From positions 248,001-312,000 of the forward strand of contig CALSFV010000017.1 in NCBI GenBank assembly GCA_943737045.1: DNA of 64,000 nucleotides, in the 5' to 3' direction. Source of the stretch: Parapristionchus giblindavisi (taxonomy: Eukaryota > Nematoda > Chromadorea > Rhabditida > Diplogasteridae). Both the position numbers and the translations under genes were made by a program. Each line of letters opens with the position of its first letter. Position 1 is the first letter of the stretch. The notes below the pieces were generated by a model. That model worked only from the letters and a program-made list of their open reading frames with translations. It was not told the origin of the DNA and searched no databases. Below, one piece after another: positions 36,201 through 47,539 of this stretch.

Positions 36201-37400
36201 TTGAACTAATCAATATGTAATTTTTCTATGTCGATTTTCTAGATGTATTCACGAAGATGTCAAATTGAAGATCTACAATTCGATAGCACTGGGTGTTTCC
36301 GGTCTCTTCTTCATCATTCTATCATTCATTCCTAATACGCAGCCTGCACTGTGTTTGGTCATTCTGGTAAGCTTCACTAAATTTTCAACGAAATGGAATA
36401 GTCCGAATTGAAATGTATATGATAAAGAGTGTGATATAAAATTTTAAAAAAAGCTATTGATATTGATTGAATTGATTCTGAATGATAACCAATAGTCTCG
36501 GCTGGGTCAGTTCTTTGATACAAAGTTGATAATCAACTAGAGATATCGATAACACTAAGATGAGAAGTCATAATAGGTTCTTTAATAAATATATATTTGT
36601 TCATATCAGATCCTAACAGAAGGTTTCATTGGATTCAACACAGCTGGATTCAATAAATGTGGTACACTTCACGCCAGACAACATGCTCACTTCATTATGA
36701 TCATGGTACTTAGCGCTTTACTTAATGACTTATGTTAAGTGCGTAAATAGAAAATGATAAATCCATTTAAGATCGTTAATATCAGTTCATTGTGTGTTCT
36801 GGTGGAGCCGTTCATCGTGAACAATATTCTCACGGAGAACACGTGAGCTTTTTGATGAACTAATTTTTACACGTATTTTAGTTCACCTGTTCGCTCAGGA
36901 AATTTGATGCGTTCATACAACTTCAATAATTGACAATTTTTCCACCTCAGTTTTCCGTTTTGGAAATAGGAAGATTTTTCAAAAGTCAGTATTGCAGTCC
37001 TTTCCAATGGGGGATGGTCTTCTGGGTGCATGCTATTCTCTTGATGATCGCTACTATTCTATTCATTTGCTGGGCTGATTCTCGACCCGCTCCATGGACC
37101 AACACTGTTGAGCACAAGGAGCATAAGGTTTTACTTTTTCAAACTTTACTACGTAGTTTTAAAGTAAATAGAACTAATATCTATTTCAACCGAAACATTC
37201 TATATTTCGTGAATTATCACTAGCCTAGTAGTGATATCCCGTAACAATTTCTCTGCCATGAATAATAACTACCGTTCACCCAAAAGAATCCCTCGTTTAT
37301 TCAGGTTCCTTTCGATGATGGCCCCTTCAAAGCTCCAACGATCCCTGAGTTATCAGCTGAGGAAGAAGAAGAAGAGCTTGATGTTATTCCAATCTCATGA
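32970..37400 (+). CDS. SLC17-family MFS anion transporter, copy B
   Basis: Sixteen exons (32970-32990, 33079-33172, 33546-33602, 34185-34274, 34565-34641, 34761-34899, 34981-35040, 35215-35321, 35789-35890, 35964-36027, 36097-36172, 36243-36366, 36610-36705, 36772-36842, 36998-37127, 37305-37400) join in frame to 467 residues. Sequence and exon structure parallel copy A (FPMAGTVTAEWASLTEHG, FLTGFTQLANIYLMPVAG, FFEDRPTQHRM, FNTAGFNKCGTLHARQHAHF). Small differences include two extra residues in exon 5 and an acidic tail of six Glu in exon 16, absent in A. Exon 7 is preceded by an unusual GAG acceptor, and exons 2, 11 and 14 by AAG. An identical exon 1-2 pair lies 1,178 bp upstream. Substrate unknown; anion transport by family. 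Confidence 0.88.
33217..33424. mobile_element. MITE family gamma, TA-flanked, in intron 2 of SLC17 B
   Basis: Inverted ends CTCTGGTATTTTGCCACTTA, flanked by TA on both sides, with a core of repeated AAGTAGACTTTAAGT motifs. Diverged relatives lie at about 13545-13690 and 62345-62518. TA target and size point to a Tc1/mariner-type MITE. Confidence 0.75.
34345..34446. mobile_element. 102-bp MITE with TGACGTCA in both ends, intron 4 of SLC17 B
   Basis: Inverted ends AAAACCG..TTCCGGGGGAA / AAAACCATTATCCGAGAAAA, each followed by ATGTGACGTCAT. A CRE/ATF-type palindrome therefore sits in each arm (34368-34375, 34417-34424). Confidence 0.65.
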
Positions 37401-38446
37401 TCTACTCATATTGATCGTTCACTTTCGATTTATATTTAGTTTGCAAAATATTTGGTTGCATATTTTTGCACATTTAGCACACAGTATTCTGTTTCAAGCC
37501 ATTTTGTTTCCATAGCCAGACAAGCGAAAGACGATTGCATCTGAGAGAGTTTCTATGTTGAGCGGTCGTTTTGGCTTTCACAGTCTATAGAACATTGTGA
37601 GCAGAACCATTTAGATTGAGCCTTGATTAATTTGTTGGTGCGTAATTATTTAGTGAAGCAACCTCATTTTCCATGCGTTTTTCACTTTCGCTATTGAAGC
37701 CATTTTCTCCCATTTTTATGATCATTCAATTTCTGTGGTTAAAGATGAGGAACTCGAAAAGAATCATAGATTGCTACCACGATTAGCCTGACTTGATAAT
37801 GCATAAACTGTAAGTAAAACTGAGTTGATGTTCACTTTGCGATCTGCGCTCATCCATCTCACCATTGTCAGCACCCCTTTCAACATTCGTCATTCCCTGA
37901 ACTATTGAACAATTCCACTCATGAATCTAGCGTTCAGTGCGTATTACGTAGACCATATGAATTGATATGTGTTCAAATACTCATAAATCTGATCTAATCA
38001 ACACATCATTGCATTTTTTTAATTTCCGAAATGGCTGATTTAAGGAAAAAATCGGTAAGGTACTCTTATTTTTTTAAAGAAAATTATTAAATAGCAAAAT
38101 AGATTTTCACGCCAGGACGATGTGGAAAAATCTTATTCGTGATCTGCATCGAAAACTCATTATAATGTTCTAATATTGACTGGTTCTAAAAAACTCGGAT
38201 ACACGTGAGATATCGAGTGAAGAAAATAGAAGAGAAGAAATTGGTTTGCATAATATTTCTGGGCTAATGCAATTTCATTCCATTTCACTATTTGCGCGCA
38301 ATTATGTGGTTGTACGAAGAACATTAACATGTGCTTGATATTTGAATATGTCCCTGAATTAAAATAAAACATCATATGCAAGATGCTCATTTCTTCTTTG
38401 TCACTTCATTTCATATTGTCTGTCTGCCTCTTGGAGGTCGCTAGAT
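37401..38446. other. Intergenic between SLC17 B and the Cys-rich gene
   Basis: About 1 kb of AT-rich sequence without a splice-bounded frame. GCTAG at 38440-38444, two bases before the next ATG, could be the trans-splice acceptor of the following gene. Confidence 0.45.
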
Positions 38447-41400
38447 ATGCGTCTTATTCCTCGTATCGTTGTCATAGTCCTTATCCTTTCACTTCATGAA
38501 AGGTATACATTGTTTTACAAAGATTTCATTAACAAGAAAATACGGACTTTCGGATTGACTTTTTGATTTTCAGTCGTGCACTACAATGTGTGAATCAATC
38601 GATTGAGTTCACAGAAGTTGATCGATCGAATAGTCTGAGTTCAATGTATACCTATAGGATCATGATGCAATACGTCAAGAATCTGACAGAAGGTTTGAAG
38701 TTTTAACCCTGAAATGTCAAATTTATTGGTGTGCTTCCCCAACGTGTTATCGCCTCAGCATTTCGCGATCCCGAGCTCGTTGAGTGTGAGACAGCATGTT
38801 ATGTGAACGTCGTCGACACTTTAAAGCGTCTGAACATCGAAACTGGATGTCTCGAAAGAAAGGTAACGATCTGAACATCTATGGGTTCAGTAAAGTGAAC
38901 GAGAAGCTTGATATAATCTGTCTCTAGATTTGGTTCTACAGTGCTCGACATAATGATAGGACACCCCTAAACTTTTGTAATTCCGGCCGAATGGTGAATG
39001 GAAATCAAAAGATGCATATACCATTTGTATCCCCTCCTTGGATAACTTAGGTAGCCCACGTATGAGAATATTCAATTTCCTTGCCAACGAGAAAAAAATA
39101 ATATTTCGAAATTTTACCGTGACATAATGATAGGACACCCTGATTTTTTCAGAAATAACTAATATTTTCAAACTTCTGCATAGCACCAACGGGTCAACAA
39201 CAGGTTAGTAATCAATCTTATGGCCCTTCCTCGAGAATGGACCAAATGTGCGATTGGGCATCCTCCCATAGAGGACAGAAATCACTTGAGGCTCGATGTC
39301 GCCCCACTCCTTTTTTTATGGCAGCCTTCAACTCGGCAACGAATGCATACTGTTTGGTGTTCTTGTGCACACGATTAACCAGGATGCCCCATATGTTCTA
39401 CATGTGGTTCGCATCGGGATTGCATGCACGGCATGGAAGAACTGTGATGTTCTTGACTGCGAACAATGGTTTTGAGGGGTGATGACAAGCATGGAGGAGC
39501 TCTCTTTCTGGGAGATCAGGTTGCGGGTATGGCTCTTCATCATGAACAGAACAAGAGTAGTCTGGTGCATCACCTGATACTCCTCATAGTCCATCCTGTT
39601 GGAGCGGAAGGAGATGGGCGGCTTGTCGAATTTAAAGAACGTGCCACAGTACGGCACATGATATTTGTTTTCAAAAATTAAAAAAATATCGGCTTCTGAT
39701 TGCATTCACCTTTGAGAATAAGTTTAACCCCAATAGTCCGGGCGGCTATAACTGTTTCTGACGTGAGTTCCTCAAGGAACCGCGTAATTTCAGCTGGAGG
39801 AAGTTCAGTCATGTTCAGGGGCGCGTTCTAAAAATTCGACCAGCCGCCCATCTCCTTCCGCTCCAGCAGGATGGACTATGCGGAGTATCAGGTGATGCAC
39901 CAGACTACCATCGTTCCGTTCATGATGAAGAGCCGTGCCCACCACCAGATCTCCCAGAAAGAGAGCTCCTCGATGCTTGCCATAACCCCTCAAAACCATT
40001 GTTTGCAGTCAAGAACATCACAGTTCTTCCATGCCCTACGTGCAATCCCGATGCAAACCGCATGTAGAACATATGGGGCATCCTGGTTAGTCGTGTGCAC
40101 AAGAACACCATACAGCATACATCCATTGCCGAGTTGAAGGCTGCCATCAAAAAGGAGTGGGTGCGACATCGAGCCTCAAGTGATTTCTGTCCTCTATAGG
40201 AGGATGCCAAATCGTGTCTTCGGTCAATTCTCGAGGAAGGACCATAAGATTGATTACTAATCTGTTCTTGACAAGTTGATGTTATGCAGAAATTTGAAAA
40301 AATTAGCAACTTCGGAAAAAAATCAGGGTGTCCTATCATTATGTCACGGTAAAATTTCGAAATATTATTATTTTCTCGTTGGCAAGGAAATTGAATATTC
40401 TCATACGTGGGCTACCTTAGTTATCCAAGGAGGGGATACAAATGGTATATACATCTTTTGATTTCCATTCACCATTTGGCCGGAATCACAAAATTTTAGG
40501 GGTGTCCTATCATTATGTCGCGCACTGTAGTTTCTAGGTTCTAGGTTCTAGAAGTTCTAGATTCTAGAACAGAGATGCTAATTGGCACATTATTTTTGCA
40601 GCCAGCACAGTTCAACATTTCTTTCCGCGTATCACCCTAACGTCACCCCTTATCCCTACTCACAAGGGAACTATCCCAACTTAATGTGGCCATATGACAT
40701 GGGAATAATTTACCTGAATCAGTTTTCGATGCTGATTACGAATCCGTTTTCAAACGTTGCCCAATCGAGCTGAGATTCGAGAAAATCGATATTCAAATTC
40801 GCTAGTTTAGTCGGAAATTCGTGAGACTTCCCATATAAACCATCCCAATGCGTTCATAAACTCATCCATCTATAATCCAAACACCTCCTGCTGTAATTTA
40901 GTGGATATTGTAGGTAAGTTGTGAATTTTCGAATCAAATAGTCGAATTTCAAGATCGATTTTCTCGAATCTCAGCTCGATTGGGCAACGTTTGATAACGG
41001 ATTCGTAATCAGCATCGAAAACTGATTCAGGTAAATTATTCCCATGTCATATGGCCACATTAAGTTGAGAGAGTTCCCTTGTCAGCCCAAATCGGCCGAT
41101 CAAGATTTTTTTCAAATGTAAAAAAGCCTAGTTCCAATGTACGGAGGATGAATATTTGGAAGAGTTCGTAACGCATAAGAGTTCAAACACTCCTTAATCG
41201 GCTAGGGGTCATATCCGATATTACAGCAAACAATGCGTGTCTAAGGTGTTTTATTAATGTGTACTAAATCCTCGGACACCGATAGCAAGATCTCCGTCTT
41301 CTCATTCGAAAGCATTCTTCTTTAATTTATTAAATCTTACAGAGATCTTTGGTATGCCCGACGAGTACAATTAATGGACGTTGTCTCTGCGATACCGAGT

Positions 41401-44400
41401 AAGTTTCATTTGTTGATGTAAAGAACTGATCAAAAATATCGCGAACGATAACACCGCATGTTACTGTTTATCCTATGTTCTCGATATCAACCGAAGATTT
41501 ACGCTAAACATTCAGAAATGGATGTAAAAGAAATATCTTTATTTTGGTAATATAAATTGAATAGATTTTAGTGTCTATTGTGTTCTTTTCGTTTGAGCAT
41601 CTGTTCAATTTGCACATGATCTTGCATGGATTCAAACGTACGAGTATAGATCATAAAATACCACACAGAAATTTGTAAAGGCACATTGGACTATTTCTAT
41701 TGTATATTTGTGGCCATCCGTACGCTCTTGGGTTTTTTCCGCAAGGTCTTAGATGCATGAGTCCATCATTTTACACTAAATCCTAATTCTTCAATAATTA
41801 AGCTACTGCAACGATCCATACAAGCGTATCTGCGAACGAACTCAGATAAAGGTGGAATATCTAGAGCGGAATTTCAAGGCCAAATACCATCTTGGGAAGA
41901 AAGAGCTCTGCGGGAAGTATGAAAGGTGCTCCAGAATCATTTAACTTTGTTTGAAAATTTGTGATTTTTTATGAAATGAACGATATCTTTGTGAATAATC
42001 ACGGACACATAACTGTTTCGTTCGTATTTCAGAATAACCGCTCCTCCTCCAACGACAACTGAAGCAGAAATGTTGGTGATCCATAGTATGATAGTGTTAG
42101 ATAGTTTGATATTTCAGTGATTTTAACACCACGGAAATTGCCACTACCGAGGAATCAGATTCGGAAAATATTGCTGAAGACGAAGAATTAATCGATGAGT
42201 AAGTATGCTTTCGATTCCGATGTGATACATATGTAATATTAGAAGACAAGGGAGCGCGAGAGCACATTCATGGAGTAGATAAAAGTTGTATTCCTTCTCT
42301 TTGCGTTTTAGGGGCTGTCTGATTTCACTCCAAAGAAAGTAGTTAAGTCTGAGCATAAACGAAACAATAGACAGCTCTCTGAACTCTGCCAATACCGATA
42401 TGTCTTTTGCTTTTCTCACCACTTATGACCAAATAATGATGAATCTTACGTTTGATTTCATTATAAGTCGTGAGTTCATTGTTTTAGAAGCATAACTTAT
42501 TACCATATTCCATTCTAACTGGAATAAATCCTGATTTTAAATCTTCTTAGAAAAGTTGTCGATGGAACGTTTACGGACTTCAATTCTAAACGAAATAGAG
42601 AATAGGGGGGGGGGGGTGCTAGATGATTACAGTTGTCGGTTTTCATGTCTACTATGGATGAAGAGTGTAATAAAGTTTCTGTTAAATATCATTTATTTAT
42701 TTATTTATTTATTTATCTTTTCAGAGAGTCCACAAATCTTCCAGTTGCGAGTTCTACAATTGAAGTGTTAGTTATCAGAAGTATGATAGAAATAAGTAGA
42801 ATGCTATTGTAGTGAAAATGAGGAAAGTGAGGAATCAGAAAAGGAAACTGAAGACGACGCTGAAGACGTGGAATCGAGCGATGAGTGAGTTCATTGATAA
42901 TAATAATACTTTATCATACGGGTACATAAATAATTTAATTGGCTTAATTGAATTATTAATGATTTTGGATTAGGACATGCAATCGAGAGAGAGGGGACAC
43001 CTACAGTAGCGCCCAAAAGTCTGAATACACTTTTTATTTCTGTTGTAATTTTTGGGTCAGTTGAGATATCAAGCTGTAATGTGGACATTATGTACCCAAT
43101 GTATGTATGTATTCGATACCCTTATAAGGTCTCACGGGCCTTTCTGGTTATTGCATAGTGATGACGCAACCGAACAACACTTTTTCGAAAATTCATTATT
43201 CTTTCAGGGATTTTTTCGTACTTGTCAAACTTCGTGAGCATTGAGAGAACTACAAGGCTTATCCAGAAAAAAAGTTTCAGGTTGCTGCGAATTCGGGTAT
43301 TGGCTGCAGACTTGCTGCAATATCGCGGTCGCAAAATAATATCTCGGCTTCTAGAAGAGATTTCAAGGAGTTCAAAGCTGCAAACTGATTCTTTTTGTGA
43401 TTCCTGATAATCCTGTAAGTTTAGTAGCGGTAAGTCATCATTCATCGTCAAGGATCGAAAAAGTCACTTTTTTACAAGAACCAACTTTGAAGGTTCACAA
43501 TTCTGAGGGCGGACCTTTTAAAAATCTGGTTTTTGGATAGGAATGTAGAAAATATATTAATTAATCGATTCCCCGCTTTTTGGAGCGATTGCTAATCTTT
43601 CTTGCCGGCGGCAGTCGATTATCTGAATGATAGTCGTTTAGGCCGCGCTCCCTTCTCATCTCGCGACCCGTGCACATCTCTAAGCTTTTGACACTTCTCA
43701 ACGAGCTTTGATAGATGAAATCATTCTAAAACGTATTGTCGCTAATCCTGAACATCATAGTCTATAAAAGAAAGCGTTTTTGATCTTCTTTGCTCGAATG
43801 AAACAACTTTTCATTATGATTTTGAGCAAAATTTGACGAAAAAAGAGCAAAGATGAAAGATCAAATATCGAAAACACAAAGATCACAGACCAAAAACTGG
43901 ATTCATACAGTGTCTCTCTATTCTGACTAATCAAATCACTAAAAGCGGCTAAATCGTCATTGAGCAGTGTGAAAAGCCTAGAGATGTGTACGGGTCGCGA
44001 GATGAGAAGGGAGCGCGGCCTAAACGACTATCCTTCAGATAATCGACTGCCGCACGCAAGAAAGATTAGCAATCGCTCTAAAAAGCGGGGAATCGATTAG
44101 TAAATGTATTTTCTACATTCCTATCCAACAACCAGATTTTTACAAGGTCCGCCCTCAGAATTGTGAACCTTCAAAGTTGGGTCTTGTAAAAAAATGACTT
44201 TTTCGATCCATGAGCATGAATGATGAGCTACCGCTACCAAACTTACAGGATTATTAGGAATGACCAAGAGAATCAGTATGCAGCTTTGAACTCCTTTAAA
44301 TCTCTTCTAGAAGCCGAGATATTATTTTGCGACCGCGATATTGCAGCAAGTCTGCAGCCAATACCCGAATTCGCAGCAACCTGAAACTTTTTTTCTGGAT

Positions 44401-46093
44401 AGGCCTTGTAGTTCTCTCAATGCTCACGAAGTTTGACAAGTGCGAAAAAATCCCTGAAAGAATAATGAATTTTCGAAAAAGTGTTGTTCGGTTGCGTCAT
44501 CACTATGCAATAACCAAAAAGGCCCGTGAGACCTTATAAGGGTATCGAATACATACATACATTGGGTACATAATGTCCACATTACAGCTTGATATCTCAA
44601 CTGGCGCAAAAATTACAACAGAAATAAAAAGTGTATTCAGACTTTTGGGCGCTACTGTATTAAATAGAGACAGAGTTCGAAATATTTTGAATTTTTTTGA
44701 TTTGAAAAAAATGACGGAGAGTTCTTTCGAAGATTGTTATTTTTTTATAAAAATTCACATCTTAACACTTATATTTTATAGTGCATGTCACACATAATTG
44801 TACAACTTCATTTATTTATTTATTTATTTATTGTGTCTTCGTGAATTTCTAGAGAATAATGATAAAGGATAGCTCAGATACGGTTTTCTCAACCCTGTCA
44901 CTCATTTTCCAATCGTCAGCGCTTTTACCACTGCGCTAAGGGATGTCCTTACTTATTGCTTTCATATCGCTTATCCGTTACATAAACGATATGTTATGGA
45001 TTTGCATAGACATTCTAAGGCCTGCATCTTTACTTGTATTAGATTGTGTAACTTATGCATATATCTTATGTATTTCAAAAACAAATTTCAGGTCAGACTC
45101 TAACGAGAACTACAATGATTATGAGGAGGAAACTGAGTGAGTGTTTACTGAAATTATAAATAACTAATTTAAAATAAATAAATAAATAAAATTAGTTTAA
45201 TGAAATCGTTTTGTAGTGCAACTACCGATGAATATGAGGATGAACCACTCGATGCGTGAGATTTAAAAAAAACATATCTTGAGTTTGAATCTCTCGAATA
45301 TTTCCAAGAAATCCTAAATTTAAATCTTTTAGGTCTTCTTCTGACGAGCTTACTGATGTACCCGAAGCTCATAGGTGACTATAATTTGAGTACAATATTT
45401 ATGATCGGTATTTTCAGTACAACTCGCAGCAACATTCAGAGAAGCGCCAAAAACGAAACAGTTAGCACATTACAAAATTTTCCAAAATGTTAACTGAAAA
45501 TGCAGAGATAATCGGATTTTCTTATCAGTTATTACCACTTCTAATGATAGTTCAATTTAATATATGCTGAGTTAAGGGAAAACTTCGAGCTTATCATCAG
45601 ACTGGCTGTGTTTTGAAAAAAACAACTATGATGATATCCAAGTTTTTTCTTCTTATCAAAAAACTGAAATATGTGGAAAAAATTTCCAACACCTGTTTTA
45701 TTATGATGCGGTTTGCCAAGAATAATGCTTGACAAAATGTTGCAAAAGTGAAACTTAGGAAGTACTGTTTATAAATGCACTGAAATTTAAGGAAGAATCA
45801 ATGAACGATGCGAAAAAGCGTGAATCGGGCTCAAAGTATGACTTTACATTGTTTAAAAAAATCCTGTTTTATTTGAATCTTCGTTTTGTGCATAACTAGT
45901 TTTAAGTAATTTGGATGCGGTTTTTGGCAAAAAACGAACGATTTTTTTTCAATAAAATCTTGTTTCGCAAAAAATTTCAAATGAAGAAATGCTCATATAC
46001 CATTTCATATACCATTTTTTTTTAAATTGCAGTTCGATCGTGGGGCTTCAAGGGACCATAGCAGCCATCTTCATCTACTATTTCACCCAATAA
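38447..46093 (+). CDS. Secreted Cys-rich protein with modular acidic region and hydrophobic tail
   Basis: Fourteen exons (38447-38502, 38574-38692, 38759-38862, 41343-41398, 41803-41925, 42033-42071, 42118-42198, 42725-42766, 42813-42884, 45092-45136, 45217-45255, 45333-45374, 45440-45460, 46033-46093) join in frame to 299 residues. Residues 1-20 are a signal peptide (MRLIPRIVVIVLILSL). The next ~140 residues hold ten Cys; CLCDTDYCND resembles the end of Ly6/three-finger or ET-type nematode modules. Then come a Pro/Thr linker and a long Glu/Asp/Ser/Thr region. The C-terminus, GLQGTIAAIFIYYF, is a short hydrophobic tail as in GPI-anchored or single-pass proteins. Exons 5-13 are all multiples of three and all start in phase 2. 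Function unknown; cell-surface location is inferred. Confidence 0.7.
39190..39705 (-). pseudogene. Tc1-like transposase remnant, left half
   Basis: The minus strand gives RMDYEEYQVM, a Tc1-like catalytic-domain segment, and after a frameshift NIWGILVNRVHKNTKQYAF and VAELKAAIKK, matching the ENLWG...V...G..... pattern near the third catalytic residue of Tc1 transposases. The expected Glu before NIWG is replaced by a stop. Inactive. Confidence 0.65.
39850..40250 (+). pseudogene. Tc1-like transposase remnant, right half
   Basis: Mirror copy of the left remnant on the opposite strand: RMDYAEYQVMHQTT ... MMKSRAHHQISQKES, then a frameshift. It lacks the N-terminal DNA-binding region. Inactive. Confidence 0.65.
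40663..41081. repeat. 0.42 kb palindrome in the same intron
   Basis: Arms at about 40663-40800 and 40930-41081 are inverted copies (CAAGGGAACT..., ACTTAATGTGGCCATATGAC, ATTGGGCAACGTTT). A third, solo copy lies at 400-570. No coding content. Confidence 0.65.
42605..42616. repeat. G12 run in intron 7 of the Cys-rich gene
   Basis: Twelve consecutive G on the sense strand, about 110 bp before the exon at 42725 and close to a TTTA microsatellite. Confidence 0.95.
43004..44657. mobile_element. 1.65 kb Tc1/mariner-type palindrome in intron 9 of the Cys-rich gene
   Basis: Ends CAGTAGCGCCCAAAAGTCTG, flanked by TA on both sides; arms are inverted copies up to a centre near 43830. No transposase motif recognised. 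Mirrored frames (43122-43451 against 44327-44539) are arm copies. Confidence 0.8.
44875..44948 (-). tRNA. tRNA-like pseudo sequence
   Basis: The minus strand has a good D-arm (TTAGCGCAGTGGTAAAAGCGC), but the T-loop is broken (GGGTTGAGAAAACC in place of TTCGA) and the anticodon stem does not pair. It lies in intron 9 of the Cys-rich gene. Confidence 0.35.
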
Positions 46094-46186
46094 ATGAATT
46101 GCATAAACTTTATGGATATTCTTACATTGCTGACTCTAACATCGATATCAAGTTCATTGGTAGAGATTTGATGTGGGTATAATTGT

Positions 46187-46562
46187 TTAAAAGTCTATTG
46201 AATATAGACATATACATACAAATATATATAATAAATAATTTATCGGCATTTCTCCGGAAACTCTAAAAGTATTGTAGCCTATCAAATCTCGTGTGATCTG
46301 CGCAATCAATGTTATGTAGCTCTGGTAAGCCAGTCCACGGAAAAAGCGTCCGAACATCGCCTGTCCTTCCTCCAATTCAAAAATAACTTCACCATCTATT
46401 CCTTGTCGTTTCACAACTGTGACCATCTAACCCTCACGGGTTCTATTCTTGCCATCGAACCCAACCAACCCCTTAGACAACTTTCTGAAGCTTTGATACA
46501 TTCGATTCCTTAACGCAAGTTTGAGCAACAGAGGCGAACTATCTTCTTACCCCGGCGGCCAT
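46187..46562 (-). CDS. Possible small minus-strand gene (unresolved)
   Basis: ATG GCC GCC GGG followed by GTAAGA at 46562-46551 looks like a first exon. An ATG frame at 46426-46187 reads VKRQGIDGEVIFELEEGQAM and then FGRFFRGLAYQSYITLIAQI with GGA-type Gly codons. I could not join them without a stop. The opposite strand is also open over the same interval with C-ending codons, so the strand is uncertain. No family recognised. Confidence 0.3.
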
Positions 46563-47539
46563 TATTACATTGAATCTGTAGTTCTCTCTTGCCTTCTGTC
46601 TTCACTATTAGTTGATCTCTCCCCCTCTCCCTCTCACTTTCGAATATATAAACATTGATAAGCGTCCCATTCATTCACTATCCGTTGACTGTCCAATACA
46701 TTGTATCTCATATACCTGATGCCTTTCCAACATCTTATTGATTTCAATAAATTATGTCTCCATCAAATGATGATGATGTTATAATAGCGTCCTAACGTCG
46801 TAAATATATTAATTATTTCTTCTTGTATTCGGAATATATTCGGCTGTACTCAGAATCACACACTAAACCTTACTTTTGTTGGAAAATTGCTTGTTTCCTT
46901 CCATGAACCATTCTCTTCGTTTTAGATTTTTTCTCAATATTGTGCTATACACCTTGAAATTTAATTTAAGTTATTTATTCATAAAAAATATAATCTAAAT
47001 CTTGATAAATTGCTTGAAGGAGTCGGGGGGGGGGGCATTAAATGGGGCTGAAAATATGATTGAAGATTTGGTGAAACTTATTGTTAGATTAAACATAATA
47101 TATGTAACTACATTTCAAGATCAGGAGGTTCTGTTAAAAATCATAAAATAAGGGAAGAAATAACTAGTAAAGATAAGTAAGAATTAGAGATGCCGAACGA
47201 CTCGAATAAGCATCTACAGAAACATTTTTACGACTATGATTGAGTGAACCCTCTTGCAAATGACCCCGGTCATGTACTTCTTTTAGTTTTGAATTATCTC
47301 AGATTTCGTTGACTATTTGTAAAGAGTCCAGAGAGCACACATATGCACATCATCGTTAAACTTCGCACTTGTCCATATATTAAAGCAAACTTCCGCATTT
47401 ACAAAAAGCGCGCCATTCGGGATACGTGAAGGTTCATTTATGACTTTGGTGATCAATACGCAAAAAAGCGAACAAAGAATTAATGTACGGTAAATTATTA
47501 ATTATTCGAGTCTTTCGAGATAAAAAATAAAAATCGTTT
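46563..47539. other. Intergenic region between the Cys-rich and SecA-like genes
   Basis: AT-rich sequence containing a G11 run at 47025-47035. It includes the presumed 3' UTR of the minus-strand SecA-like gene. No other gene seen. Confidence 0.45.

Larger units (their letters stand above)
38939..40527. mobile_element. Tc1-like palindromic element in intron 3 of the Cys-rich gene
   Basis: Ends CAGTGCTCGACATAATGATA and its complement CAGTGCGCGACATAATGATA are flanked by TA on both sides. Most of each ~790-bp half is the inverted copy of the other. Each half carries a C-terminal Tc1-type transposase remnant (minus strand in the left half, plus strand in the right half), tail to tail. The element thus looks like two truncated Tc1 copies fused head to head. 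Confidence 0.8.

Noticed and set aside
43122..44539. 70- and 109-codon frames in the 43-44.7 kb palindrome as transposase
   Set aside because: No DDE-type motif or SPDLNP block is visible; they are mirror copies of non-coding arm sequence.
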